Shown here piece by piece: positions 50,212 through 62,240 of a DNA stretch of 64,000 nt. The position numbers and the translations under genes are program-made. Source of the stretch: Hydractinia symbiolongicarpus (taxonomy: Eukaryota; Cnidaria; Hydrozoa; Anthoathecata; Hydractiniidae); contig NC_079879.1 of the NCBI RefSeq assembly GCF_029227915.1, positions 14,820,001 through 14,884,000 on the forward strand, in the 5' to 3' direction. The notes under the pieces were generated by a model. The model made no database searches, had not been told where the DNA came from, and saw nothing but the letters and a program-made list of their open reading frames with translations. The stretch's first letter is position 1. Each line of letters begins with the position of its first letter.

Positions 50212-50393
50212 ATGGCCTTTTGCAGTCTAATAAAGGCCTCACACGTAAATCACGTGGTTCCATTTGCCTGTGCAGGTTACCATTGAACTAGTCGTTCCAG
50301 TCTCAGTGCGCTACAACGTCCCAAGTCGTTTTCATTAGCGCCGTTGCTTTACAACACTCTTAACTACGTGCACAGTCCTATAAAGGCTGTAAT
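50212..50393 (+). repeat. Reference X-type monomer, 182 bp
   Basis: The centre reads accattgaactagtcgttcc and the following bases are often agtctcagtgcgc. In a second version the centre reads accattaaactagtcg with cacgttgttcc. X follows D and precedes Y, F or C. Confidence 0.85.
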
Positions 50394-50575
50394 ATGGCCT
50401 TTTGCAGTCTAATAAAGGCTTCACACGTAAATCACGTGGTTTCACCTGCCTGCGCAGGTTACCTTTGGACTAATCGTTCCAGTCTCAATGCGCTACAACG
50501 TCCCGAGTCGTTTTCATTAGCGCCGTTGCTTTACAACACTCTTAACTACGTGCACAGTCCTATAAAGGCTGTAAT
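50394..50575 (+). repeat. Reference Y-type monomer, 182 bp
   Basis: The diagnostic bases are aaaggcttcacacg, tttcacctgcctgcgcagg, acctttggactaatcg and acgtcccgagtcg. It contains the 10 bp dyad CCTGCGCAGG. It usually follows X and precedes B or an E-like unit. Confidence 0.87.
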
Positions 50576-51666
50576 ATGGCCTTTTGCAGTCTAATAAAAG
50601 CCTCACACATAAATCACGTGGTTTCACCGGTCTGCGCAGGTTACCATTGGACTATTCCTTACAGTCTCAATGCGCTACAACGTCTCAAGTCGTTTTTATT
50701 AGCGCCGTTGCCTTACAACCCTCTTAACTACGTGCACAGTCCTATAAAGGCTGTAATATGGACTTTTGCAGTCTAATAAAGTCCTCACACGTAAATCACG
50801 TGGCTTCACCGGTCTGGGCAGGTTACCATTGGCCTAGTCCTTCATGTTTCAATGTGCTACAACGTCCCAAGTCGTTTTCATTGGCGAAGTTGCCTTAGAA
50901 CACTCTTAACTACGTGCACAGTCCTATAAAGGCTGTATTATGGCCTTTTGCAGTCTAATAAAGGCCTCACACGTAAATCACGTGGTTCCATTTGCCTGTG
51001 CAGGTTACCATTGAACTAGTCGTTCCAGTCTCAGTGCGCTACAACGTCCCAAGTCGTTTTCATTAGCGCCGTTGCTTTACAACACTCTTAACTACGTGCA
51101 CAGTCCTATAAAGGCTGTAATATGGCCTTTTGCAGTCTAATAAAGGCTTCACACGTAAATCACGTGGTTTCACCTGCCTGCGCAGGTTACCTTTGGACTT
51201 ATCGTTCCAGTCTCAATGCGCTACAACGTCCCGAGTCGTTTTCATTAGCGCCGTTGCTTTACAACACTCTTAACTACGTGCACAGTCCTATAAAGGCTGT
51301 AATATGCCCTTTTGCAGTCTAATAAAGTCTTCACACGTAAATCACGTGCCTTCACCGGTCTGCGCAGATTACCATTGGCCTAGTCCTTCAAATCTCAATG
51401 TGCTACAACGTCCGAAGTCGTTTTCATTAGCGCCGTTGCTTTACAACACTCTTAACTACGTGCACAATCCTATAAAGGCTGTAATATGGCCTTTTGCAGT
51501 CTAATAAAGGCCTCACACGTAAATCACATGGTTCCATTTGGCTGTGCAGGTTACCATTGGACTATTCCTTCCAGTCTCAATGCGCTACAACGTCCCAAGT
51601 CGTTTCATTAGCGCCGTTGCTTTACAACACTATTAACTACGTGCACAGTCCTACAAAGGCTGTAAT

Positions 51667-51848
51667 ATGGCCTTTTGCAGTCTAATAAACTCCTCACACG
51701 TAAATCACGTGGCTTCACCGGCCTGCGCAGGTTACCATTGGCCTAGTCCTTCATGTCTCAATGTGCTACAACGTCCCAAATCGTTTTCATTGGCGATGTT
51801 GCCTTAGAACACTCTTTACTACGTGCACAGTCCTATAAAGGCTGTAAT
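51667..51848 (+). repeat. Reference E-type monomer, 182 bp
   Basis: The diagnostic bases are aataaactcctcacacg, ggcttcaccggcctgcgc, agtccttcatgtctc, gtcccaaatcg and ctctttactacgtgc. It regularly follows C and precedes a G/H monomer. In the 34-45 kb part of the window its box reads aaatgacgtgg instead of aaatcacgtgg. Confidence 0.88.
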
Positions 51849-52030
51849 ATGGCCTTATGCAGTCTAATAAAGGCCTCACACGTAAATCACGTGGTTTCAC
51901 CTGTCTGCGCAGGTTACCATTGGACTAGTCAGTCCAGTCTCAATGCGCTACAACGTCCCAAGTCGTTTTCATTAGCGCCGTTGCTTTACAACACTCTTAA
52001 CTACGTGCACAGTCCTATTAAGGCTGTAAT
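51849..52030 (+). repeat. Reference G/H-type monomer, 182 bp
   Basis: It starts atggccttatgcag and carries tttcacctgtctgcgcagg and ttggactagtcagtccag. It ends with cctattaaggctgtaat, a substitution that disrupts the usual TATAAA. It normally leads into F. Variants with aatcaggtgg (23-32 kb) or aatcacgtgatttc (54-64 kb) mark separate local expansions. Confidence 0.87.
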
Positions 52031-52212
52031 ATGGCCTTTTGCAGTCTAATAAAAGCCTCACACATAAATCACGTGGTTTCACCGGTCTGCGCAGGTTACC
52101 ATTGGACTATTCCTTACAGTCTCAATGGGCTACAACGTCCCAAGTTGTTTTTATTAGCGCCGTTGCCTTACAACACTCTTAACTACGTGCACAGTCCTAT
52201 AAAGGCTGTAAT
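52031..52212 (+). repeat. Reference F-type monomer, 182 bp
   Basis: The diagnostic bases are aataaaagcctcacac, cacataaatcacgtgg, ttccttacagtctc and gttgtttttattagcg. The change cacgtaaa to cacataaa removes one CpG of the standard monomer. F is normally followed by D. This copy also has atgggctaca, a local marker shared with 52577 and 57306. Confidence 0.88.
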
Positions 52213-52305
52213 ATGGACTTTTGCAGTCTAATAAAGTCCTCACACGTAAATCACGTGGCTTCACCGGGCTGCGCAGGTTACCATTGGCCTAGTCCTTCAT
52301 GTTTC

Positions 52306-52851
52306 AATGTGCTACAACGTCCCAAATCGTTTTCATTGGCGATGTTGCCTTAGAACACTCTTTACTACGTGCACAGTCCTATAAAGGCTGTAATATGGCC
52401 TTATGCAGTCTAATAAAGGCCTCACACGTAAATCACGTGGTTTCACCTGTCTGCGCAGGTTACCATTGGACTAGTCAGTCCAGTCTCAATGCGCTACAAC
52501 GTCCCAAGTCGTTTTCATTAGCGCCGTTGCTTTACAACACTCTTAACTACGTGCACAGTCCTATTAAGGCTGTAATATGGCCTTTTGCAGTCTAATAAAA
52601 GCCTCACACATAAATCACGTGGTTTCACCGGTCTGCGCAGGTTACCATTGGACTATTCCTTACAGTCTCAATGGGCTACAACGTCCCAAGTTGTTTTTAT
52701 TAGCGCCGTTGCCTTACAACACTCTTAACTACGTGCACAGTCCTATAAAGGCTGTAATATGGACTTTTGCAGTCTAATAAAGTCCTCACACGTAAATCAC
52801 GTGGCTTCACCGGGCTGCGCAGGTTACCATTGGCCTAGTCCTTCATGTTTC
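52306..52851 (+). repeat. 3-monomer E-G-F duplication, copy 2 (546 bp)
   Basis: Second copy of the trio. Its first unit is a D/E hybrid (atgtttcaatg of D followed by cccaaatcg of E), which locates the exchange within about 20 bp near 52305-52325. The corresponding place at 57028-57506 has only one trio. Confidence 0.9.
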
Positions 52852-52940
52852 AATGTGCTACAACGTCCCAAGTCGTTTTCATTGGCGAAGTTGCCTTACA
52901 ACACTCTTAACTACGTGCACAGTCCTATAAAGGCTGTATT
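52759..52940 (+). repeat. Reference D-type monomer, 182 bp
   Basis: It begins atggacttttgcag and carries cacgtggcttcacc, agtccttcatgtttc, aatgtgctac and ttggcgaagttgcc. It is typically preceded by F and followed by X through a ggctgtattatgg junction. This copy has ccttacaacac where most D copies have ccttagaacac. Confidence 0.88.
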
Positions 52941-55851
52941 ATGGTCTTTTGCAGTCTAATAAATGCCTCACACGTAAATCACGTTGTTCCATTTGCCTGT
53001 GCAGGTTACCATTAAACTAGTCGTTCCAGTCTCAATGCGCTACAACGTCCCAAGTCGTTTTCATTAGCGCCGTAGCTTTACAACACTCTTAACTACATGC
53101 ACAGTGCTATAAAGGCTGTAATATGGCTTTTTGCAGTCTAATAAAGGCTTCACACGTAAATCACGTGGTTTCACCTGCCTGCGCAGGTTACCTTTGGACT
53201 AATCGTTCCAGTCTCAATGCGCTACAACGTCCGGAGTCGTTTTCATTAGCGCCGTTGCTTTACAACACTCTTAACTACGTGCACAGTCCTATAAAGGCTG
53301 TAATATGGCCTTTTGCAGTCTAATAAAGGCCTCACACGTAAATCACGTGGTTTCATCTGTCTGCGCAGGTTACCATTGGCCTAGCCCTTCATGTCTCAAT
53401 GTGCTACAACATCCCAAGTCGTTTTCATTGGCGAAGTTGCCTTAGAACACTCTTTACTACGTGCACAGTCCTATAAAGGCTGTGTTATGGCCTTATGCAG
53501 TCTAATAAAGGCCTCACACGTAAATCACGTGGTTTCACCTGTCTGCGCAGGTTACCATTTGACTAGTCAGTCCAGTCTCAATGCACTACAACGTCCCAAG
53601 TCGTTTTCATTAGCGCCGTTGCTTTACAACACTCTTAACTACGTGCACAGTGCTATTAAGGCTGTAATATGGCCCTTTGCAGTCTAATAAAAGCCTCACA
53701 CATAAATCACGTGGTTTCACCGGTCTGCGCAGGTTACCATTGGACTATTCCTTACAATTTCAATGCGCTACAACGTCCCAAGTCGTTTTCATTAGCGCCA
53801 TTGCCTTAGAACACTCTTTACTACGTGCACAGTCCTATAAAGGCTGTAATATGGCCTTATGCAGTCTAATGAAGGCCTCACACGTAAATCACGTTATTTC
53901 ACATGTCTGCGCAGGTTACCATTGGACTAGTCAGTCCAGTCTCAATGCGCTACAACGTCCCAAGTCGTTTTCATTAGCGCCGTTGCTTTACAACACTCTT
54001 AACTACGTGCACAGTCCTATTAAGGCTGTAATATGGCCTTTTGCAGTCTAATAAAAGCCTCACACATAAATCACGTGGTTTCACCGGTCTGCGCAGGTTA
54101 CCATTGGACTATTCCTTACAGTCTCAATGCGCTACAACGTTCCAAGTTGTTTTTATTAGCGCCGTTGCCTTACAACACTCTTAACTACGTGCACAGTCCT
54201 ATAAAGGCTGTAATATGGACTTTTGCAGTCTAATAAAGTCCTCACACGTAAATCACGTGGCTTCACCGGTCTGCGCAGGTTACCATTGGCCTAGTCCTTC
54301 ATGTTTCAATGTGCTACAACGTCCCAAGTCGTTTTCATTGGCGAAGTTGCCTTAGAACACTCTTAACTACGTGCACAGTCCTATAAAGGCTGTATTATGG
54401 CCTTTTGCAGTCTAATAAAGGCCTCACACGTAAATCACGTGGTTCCATTTGCCTGTGCAGGTTACCATTGAACTAGTCAGTCCAGTCTCAATGCACTACA
54501 ACGTCCCAAGTCGTTTTCATTAGCGCCGTTGCTTTACAACACTCTTAACTACGTGCACAGTGCTATTAAGGCTGTAATATGCCCTTTGCAGTCTAATAAA
54601 AGCCTCACACATAAATCACGTGGTTTCACCGGTCTGCGCAGGTTACCATTGGACTATTCTTTACAGTCTCAATGCGCTACAACGTCCCAAGTCGTTTTCA
54701 TTAGCGCCGTTGCCTTAGAACACTCTTTACTACGTGCACAGTCCTATAAAGGCTGTAATATGGCCTTATGCAGTCTAATAAAGGCCTCACACGTAAATCA
54801 CGTGATTTCACATGTCTGCGCAGGTTACCATTGGACTAGTCAGTCCAGTCTCAATGTGCTACAACGTCCCAAGTCGTTTTCATTAGCGCCGTTGCTTTAC
54901 AACACTCTTTACTACGTGCACAGTCCTATAAAGGCTGTAATATGGCCTTTTGCAGTCTACTAAAGGCTTCACACGTAAATCACGTGGTTTCACCTGCCTG
55001 CGCAGGTTACCTTTGGACTAATCGTTCCAGTCTCAATGCGCTACTACGTCCCGAGTCGTTTTCATTAGCGCCGTTGCTTTACAGCACTCTTAACTACGTG
55101 CACAGTCCTATAAAGGCTGTAATATGGCCTTTTGCAGTCTAATAAAGTCCTCACACGTAAATCACGTGCCTTCACCGGTCTGCGCAGATTACCATTGGCC
55201 TAGTCCTTCAAGTCTCAATGTGCTACAACGTCCGAAGTCGTTTTCATTAGCGCCGTTGCTTTTCAACACTCTTAACTACGTGCACAATCCTATAAAGGCT
55301 GTAATATGGCCTTTTGCAGTCTAATAAAGGCCTCACACGTAAATCACGTGGTTCCATTTGGCTGTGCAGGTTACCATCGGACTATTCCTTCCAGTCTCAA
55401 TGCGCTACAACGTCCCAAGTCGTTTTCATTGGCGAAGTTGCCTTAGAACACTCTTAACTACGTGCACAGTCCTATAAAGGCTGTATTATGGTCTTTTGCA
55501 GTCTAATAAATGCCTCACACGTAAATCACGTTGTTCCATTTGCCTGTGCAGGTTACCATTAAACTAGTCGTTCCAGTCTCAATGCGCTACAACGTCCCAA
55601 GTCGTTTTCATTAGCGCCGTAGCTTTACAACACTCTTAACTACGTGCACAGTCCTATAAAGGCTGTAATATGGCTTTTTGCAGTCTAATAAAGGCTTCAC
55701 ACGTAAATCACGTGGTTTCACCTGCCTGCGCAGGTTACCTTTGGACTAATCGTTCCAGTCTCAATGCGCTACAACGTCCCGAGTCGTTTTCATTAGCGCC
55801 GTTGCTTTACAACACTCTTAACTACGTGCACAGTCCTATAAAGGCTGTAAT

Positions 55852-58800
55852 ATGGACTTTTGCAGTCTAATAAAGTCCTCACACGTAAATCACGTGGCTT
55901 CACCAGTCTGCGCAGGTTACCATTGGCCTAGTCCTTCATGTTTCAATGTGCTACAACGTCCCAAGTCGTTTTCATTGGCGAAGTTGCCTTAGAACACTCT
56001 TAACTACGTGCACAGTCCTATAAAGGCTGTATTATGGCCTTTTGCAGTCTAATAAAGGCCTCACACGTAAATCACGTGGTTCCATTTGCCTGTGCAGGTT
56101 ACCATTGAACTAGTCGTTCCAGTCTCAGTGCGCTACAACGTCCCAAGTCGTTTTCATTAGCGCCGTTGCTTTACAACACTCTTAACTACGTGCACAGTCC
56201 TATAAAGGCTGTAATATGGCCTTTTGCAGTCTAATAAAGGCTTCACACGTAAATCACGTGGTTTCACCTGCCTGCGCAGGTTACCTTTGGACTTATCGTT
56301 CCAGTCTCAATGCGCTACAACGTCCCGAGTCGTTTTCATTAGCGCCGTTGCTTTACAACACTCTTAACTACGTGCACAGTCCTATAAAGGCTGTAATATG
56401 CCCTTTTGCAGTCTAATAAAGTCTTCACACGTAAATCACGTGCCTTCACCGGTCTGCGCAGATTACCATTGGCCTAGTCCTTCAAATCTCAATGTGCTAC
56501 AACGTGCGAAGTCGTTTTCATTAGCGCCGTTGCTTTACAACACTCTTAACTACGTGCACAATCCTATAAAGGCTGTAATATGGCCTTTTGCAGTCTAATA
56601 AAGGCCTCACACGTAAATCACATGGTTCCATTTGGCTGTGCAGGTTACCATTGGACTATTCCTTCCAGTCTCAATGCGCTACAACGTCCCAAGTCGTTTC
56701 ATTAGCGCCGTTGCTTTACAACTCTATTAACTACGTGCACAGTCCTATAAAGGCTGTATTATGGCCTTTTGCAGTCTAATAAAGGCCTCACACGTAAATC
56801 ACGTGGTTCCATTTGCCTGTACAGGTTGCCATTGGACTATTCCTTCCAGTCTCAATGCGCTACAACGTCCCAAGTCGTTTCATTAGCGCCGTTGCTTTAC
56901 AACACTATTAACTACGTGCACAGTCCTACAAAGGCTGTAATATGGCCTTTTGCAGTCTAATAAACTCCTCACACGTAAATCACGTGGCTTCACCGGCCTG
57001 CGCAGGTTACCATTGGCCTAGTCCTTCATGTCTCAATGTGCTACAACGTCCCAAATCGTTTTCATTGGCGATGTTGCCTTAGAACACTCTTTACTACGCG
57101 CACAGTCCTATAAAGGCTGTAATATGGCCTTATGCAGTCTAATAAAGGCCTCACACGTAAATCACGTGGTTTCACCTGTCTGCGCAGGTTACCATTGGAC
57201 TAGTCAGTCCAGTCTCAATGCGCTACAACGTCCCAAGTCGTTTTCATTAGCGCCGTTGCTTTACAACACTCTTAACTACGTGCACAGTCCTATTAAGGCT
57301 GTAATATGGCCTTTTGCAGTCTAATAAAAGCCTCACACATAAATCACGTGGTTTCACCGGTCTGCGCAGGTTACCATTGGACTATTCCTTACAGTCTCAA
57401 TGGGCTACAACGTCCCAAGTTGTTTTTATTAGCGCCGTTGCCTTACAACACTCTTAACTACGTGCACAGTCCTATAAAGGCTGTAATATGGACTTTTGCA
57501 GTCTAATAAAGTCCTCACACGTAAATCACGTGGCTTCACCGGACTGCGCAGGTTACCATTGGCCTAGTCCTTCATGTTTCAATGTGCTACAACGTCCCAA
57601 GTCGTTTTCATTGGCGAAGTTGCCTTAGAACACTCTTAACTACGTGCACAGTCCTATAAAGGCTGTATTATGGTCTTTTGCAGTCTAATAAATGCCTCAC
57701 ACGTAAATCACGTTGTTCCATTTGCCTGTGCAGGTTACCATTAAACTAGTCGTTCCAGTCTCAATGCGCTACAACGTCCCAAGTCGTTTTCATTAGCGCC
57801 GTAGCTTTACAACACTCTTAACTACGTGCACAGTCCTATAAAGGCTGTAATATGGCTTTTTGCAGTCTAATAAAAGCTTCACACGTAAATCACGTGGTTT
57901 CACCTGCCTGCGCAGGTTACCTTTGGACTAATCGTTCCAGTCTCAATGCGCTACAACGTCCCGAGTCGTTTTCATTAGCACCGTTGCTTTACAACACTCT
58001 TAACTACGTGCACAGTCCTATAAAGGCTGTAATATGGCCTTTTGCAGTCTAATAAAGGCCTCACACGTAAATCACGTGGTTTCATCTGTCTGCGCAGGTT
58101 ACCATTGGCCTAGCCCTTCATGTCTCAATGTGCTACAACATCCCAAGTCGTTTTCATTGGCGAAGTTGCCTTAGAACACTCTTTACTACGTGCACAGTCC
58201 TATAAAGGCTGTAATATGGCCTTATGCAGTCTAATAAAGGCCTCACACGTAAATCACGTGGTTTCACCTGTCTGCGCAGGTTACCATTTGACTAGTCAGT
58301 CCAGTCTCAATGCACTACAACGTCCCAAGTCGTTTTCATTAGCGCCGTTGCTTTACAACACTCTTAACTACGTGCACAGTGCTATTAAGGCTGTAATATG
58401 GCCCTTTGCAGTCTAATAAAAGCCTCACACATAAATCACGTGGTTTCACCGGTCTGCGCAGGTTACCATTGGACTATTCCTTACAATTTCAATGCGCTAC
58501 AACGTCCCAAGTCGTTTTCATTAGCGCCGTTGCCTTAGAACACTCTTTACTACGTGCACAGTCCTATAAAGGCTGTAATATGGCCTTATGCAGTCTAATG
58601 AAGGCCTCACACGTAAATCACGTGATTTCACATGTCTGCGCAGGTTACCATTGGACTAGTCAGTCCAGTCTCAATGCGCTACAACGTCCCAAGTCGTTTT
58701 CATTAGCGCCGTTGCTTTACAACACTCTTAACTACGTGCACAGTCCTATTAAGGCTGTAATATGGCCTTTTGCAGTCTAATAAAAGCCTCACACATAAAT

Positions 58801-58943
58801 CACGTGGTTTCACCGGTCTGCGCAGGTTACCATTGGACTATTCCTTACAGTCTCAATGCGCTACAACGTTCCAAGTTGTTTTTATTAGCGCCGTTGCCTT
58901 ACAACACTCTTAACTACGTGCACAGTCCTATAAAGGCTGTAAT
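55852..58943 (+). repeat. Large paralogous block, copy 2 (~3.09 kb)
   Basis: Matches 50758-54214 through shifts of 5,094, 5,275 and 4,729 bp as the extra C monomer and the missing 546 bp trio are passed. Shared private markers include ggacttatcgttcc, atgcccttttgcag, aaatctcaatgtgc and ggcgatgttgcc. Confidence 0.85.
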
Positions 58944-59125
58944 ATGGACTTTTGCAGTCTAATAAAGTCCTCACACGTAAATCACGTGGCTTCACCGGTC
59001 TGCGCAGGTTACCATTGGCCTAGTCCTTCAAGTCTCAATGTGCTACAACGTCCGAAGTCGTTTTCATTAGCGCCGTTGCTTTTCAACACTCTTAACTACG
59101 TGCACAATCCTATAAAGGCTGTAAT
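58944..59125 (+). repeat. Chimeric D/B monomer at a 5-unit deletion junction
   Basis: The unit starts as D (atggacttttgcag, cgtggcttcacc, gcaggttacc with G at 59008) and ends as B (tcaagtctcaatg from 59031, gtccgaagtcg, gcacaatcc). The switch lies between 59009 and 59030. Flanking shifts of 4,729 and 3,820 bp differ by 909 bp, equal to five monomers, relative to 54.0-55.7 kb. Confidence 0.88.
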
Positions 59126-59149
59126 ATGGTCTTTTGCAGTCTAATAAAG

Positions 59150-60909
59150 GCCTCACACGTAAATCACGTGGTTCCATTTGGCTGTGCAGGTTACCATTGG
59201 ACTATTCCTTCCAGTCTCAATGCGCTACAACGTCCCAAGTCGTTTTCATTGGCGAAGTTGCCTTAGAACACTCTTAACTACGTGCACAGTCCTATAAAGG
59301 CTGTATTATGGTCTTTTGCAGTCTAATAAATGCCTCACACGTAAATCACGTTGTTCCATTTGCCTGTGCAGGTTACCATTAAACTAGTCGTTCCAGTCTC
59401 AATGCGCTACAACGTCCCAAGTCGTTTTCATTAGCGCCGTAGCTTTACAACACTCTTAACTACGTGCACAGTCCTATAAAGGCTGTAATATGGCTTTTTG
59501 CAGTCTAATAAAGGCTTCACACGTAAATCACGAGGTTTCACCTGCCTGCGCAGGTTACCTTTGGACTAATCGTTCCAGTCTCAATGCGCTACAACGTCCC
59601 GAGTCGTTTTCATTAGCGCCGTTGCTTTACAACACTCTTAACTACGTGCACAGTGCTATTAAGGCTGTAATATGGCCCTTTGCAGTCTAATAAAAGCCTC
59701 ACACATAAATCACGTGGTTTCACCGGTCTGCGCAGGTTACCATTGGACTATTCCTTACAATTTCAATGCGCTACAACGTCCCAAGTCGTTTTCATTAGCG
59801 CCGTTGCCTTAGAACACTCTTTACTACGTGCACAGTCCTATAAAGGCTGTAATATGGCCTTATGCAGTCTAATGAAGGCCTCACACGTAAATCACGTGAT
59901 TTCACATGTCTGCGCAGGTTAGCATTGGACTAGTCAGTCCAGTCTCAATGCGCTACAACGTCCCAAGTCGTTTTCATTAGCGCCGTTGCTTTACAACACT
60001 CTTAACTACGTGCACAGTCCTATTAAGGCTGTAATATGGCCTTTTGCAGTCTAATAAAAGCCTCACACATAAATCACGTGGTTTCACCGGTCTGCGCAGG
60101 TTACCATTGGACTATTCCTTACAGTCTCAATGCGCTACAACGTTCCAAGTTGTTTTTATTAGCGCCGTTGCCTTACAACACTCTTAACTACGTGCACAGT
60201 CCTATAAAGGCTGTAATATGGACTTTTGCAGTCTAATAAAGTCCTCACACGTAAATCACGTGGCTTCACCGGTCTGCGCAGGTTACCATTGGCCTAGTCC
60301 TTCATGTTTCAATGTGCTACAACGTCCCAAGTCGTTTTCATTGGCGAAGTTGCCTTAGAACACTCTTAACTACGTGCACAGTCCTATAAAGGCTGTATTA
60401 TGGCCTTTTGCAGTCTAATAAAGGCCTCACACGTAAATCACGTGGTTCCATTTGCCTGTGCAGGTTACCATTGAACTAGTCAGTCCAGTCTCAATGCACT
60501 ACAACGTCCCAAGTCGTTTTCATTAGCGCCGTTGCTTTACAACACTCTTAACTACGTGCACAGTGCTATTAAGGCTGTAATATGCCCTTTGCAGTCTAAT
60601 AAAAGCCTCACACATAAATCACGTGGTTTCACCGGTCTGCGCAGGTTACCATTGGACTATTCTTTACAGTCTCAATGCACTACAACGTCCCAAGTCGTTT
60701 TCATTAGCGCCGTTGCCTTAGAACACTCTTTACTACGTGCACAGTCCTATAAAGGCTGTAATATGGCCTTATGCAGTCTAATAAAGGCCTCACACGTAAA
60801 TCACGTGATTTCACATGTCTGCGCAGGTTACCATTGGACTAGTCAGTCCAGTCTCAATGCGCTACAACGTCCCAAGTCGTTTTCATTAGCGCCGTTGCTT
60901 TACAACACT
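59150..60909 (+). repeat. Duplicated block, copy 1 (repeated at 62241, 3,091 bp shift)
   Basis: C/D hybrid, X, Y, F-like, G, F, D, X, H and following units recur from 62241 to the window end. Shared private markers include gcgcaggttagcattgg, ccttacaatttc, ctaatgaaggcc and atatgccctttgcag (a 1 bp deletion). Confidence 0.87.
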
Positions 60910-62240
60910 CTTTACTACGTGCACAGTCCTATAAAGGCTGTAATATGGCCTTTTGCAGTCTAATAAAGGCTTCACACGTAAATCACGTGGTTTCACCTGC
61001 CTGCGCAGGTTACCTTTGGACTAATCGTTCCAGTCTCAATGCGCTACTACGTCCCGAGTCGTTTTCATTAGCGCCGTTGCTTTACAGCACTCTTAACTAC
61101 GTGCACAGTGCTATAAAGGCTGTAATATGGCCTTTTGCAGTCTAATAAAGTCCTCACACGTAAATCACGTGCCTTCACCGGTCTGCGCAGATTACCATTG
61201 GCCTAGTCCTTCAAGTCTCAATGTGCTACAACGTCCGAAGTCGTTTTCATTAGCGCCGTTGCTTTTCAACACTCTTAACTACGTGCACAATCCTATAAAG
61301 GCTGTAATATGGCCTTTTGCAGTCTAATAAAGGCCTCACACGTAAATCACGTGGTTCCATTTGGCTGTGCAGGTTACCATTGGACTATTCCTTCCAGTCT
61401 CAAGGCGCTACAACGTCCCAAGTCGTTTCAATAGCGCCGTTGCTTTACAACACTATTAACTACGTGCACAGTCCTATAAAGGCTGTATTATGGCCTTTTG
61501 CAGTCTAATAAAGGCCTCACACGTAAATCACGTGGTTCCATTTGCCTGTGCAGGTTGCCATTGGACTATTCCTTCCAGTCTCAATGCGCTACAACTTCCC
61601 AAGTCGTTTCATTAGCGCCGTTGCTTTACAACACTATTAACTACGTGCACAGTCCTATAAAGGCTGTATTATGGCCTTTTGCAGTCTAATAAAGGCCTCA
61701 CACGTAAATCACGTTGTTCCATTTGCCTGTGCAGGTTACCATTAAACTAGTCGTTCCAGTCTCAATGCGCTACAACGTCCCAGGTCGTTTTCATTAGCGC
61801 CGTTGCTTTACAACACTCGTAACTACGTGCACAGTCCTATAAAGGCTGTAATATGGGTTTTTGCAGTCTAATAAAGGCTTCACACGTAAATCACGTGGTT
61901 TCACCTGCCTGCGCAGGTTACCTTTGCACTAATCGTTCCAGTCTCAATGCGCTACAACGTCCCGAGTCGTTTTCATTAGCGCCGTTGCTTTACAACACTC
62001 TTAACTACGTGCACATTCCTATTAAGGCTGTAATATGGCCCTTTGCAGTCAAATAAAAGCCTCACACATAAATCACGTGGTTTCACCGGTCTGCGCAGGT
62101 TACCATTGGACTATTCCTTACAGTCTCACTGCGCTACAACGTCCCAAGTCGTTTTCATTAGCGCCGTTGCCTTACAACACTCTTAACTACGTGCACAGTC
62201 CTATAAAGGCTGTAATATGGACTTTTGCAGTCTAATAAAG

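Larger units (their letters stand above)
51760..52305 (+). repeat. 3-monomer E-G-F duplication, copy 1 (546 bp)
   Basis: A stretch of E, G, F and the start of D repeats at a shift of exactly 546 bp, with shared markers ggcgatgttgcc, atgggctacaacg and accgggctgcgcagg. Confidence 0.9.
50758..54214 (+). repeat. Large paralogous block, copy 1 (~3.46 kb)
   Basis: D, X, Y, B, C, E, G, F and onward to F match 55852-58943 in order. This copy contains an additional 546 bp tandem duplication and has one fewer C monomer. The arithmetic closes: 3,457 minus 546 plus 181 equals 3,092, the length of the other copy. Confidence 0.85.

Noticed and set aside
54529-54963. Longest open frame (144 codons), also at 60532
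   Set aside because: It exists only because a 1 bp deletion (atatgccctttgcag) happens to join the open frames of neighbouring monomers. The protein is made of the same three shifted readings of the repeat.
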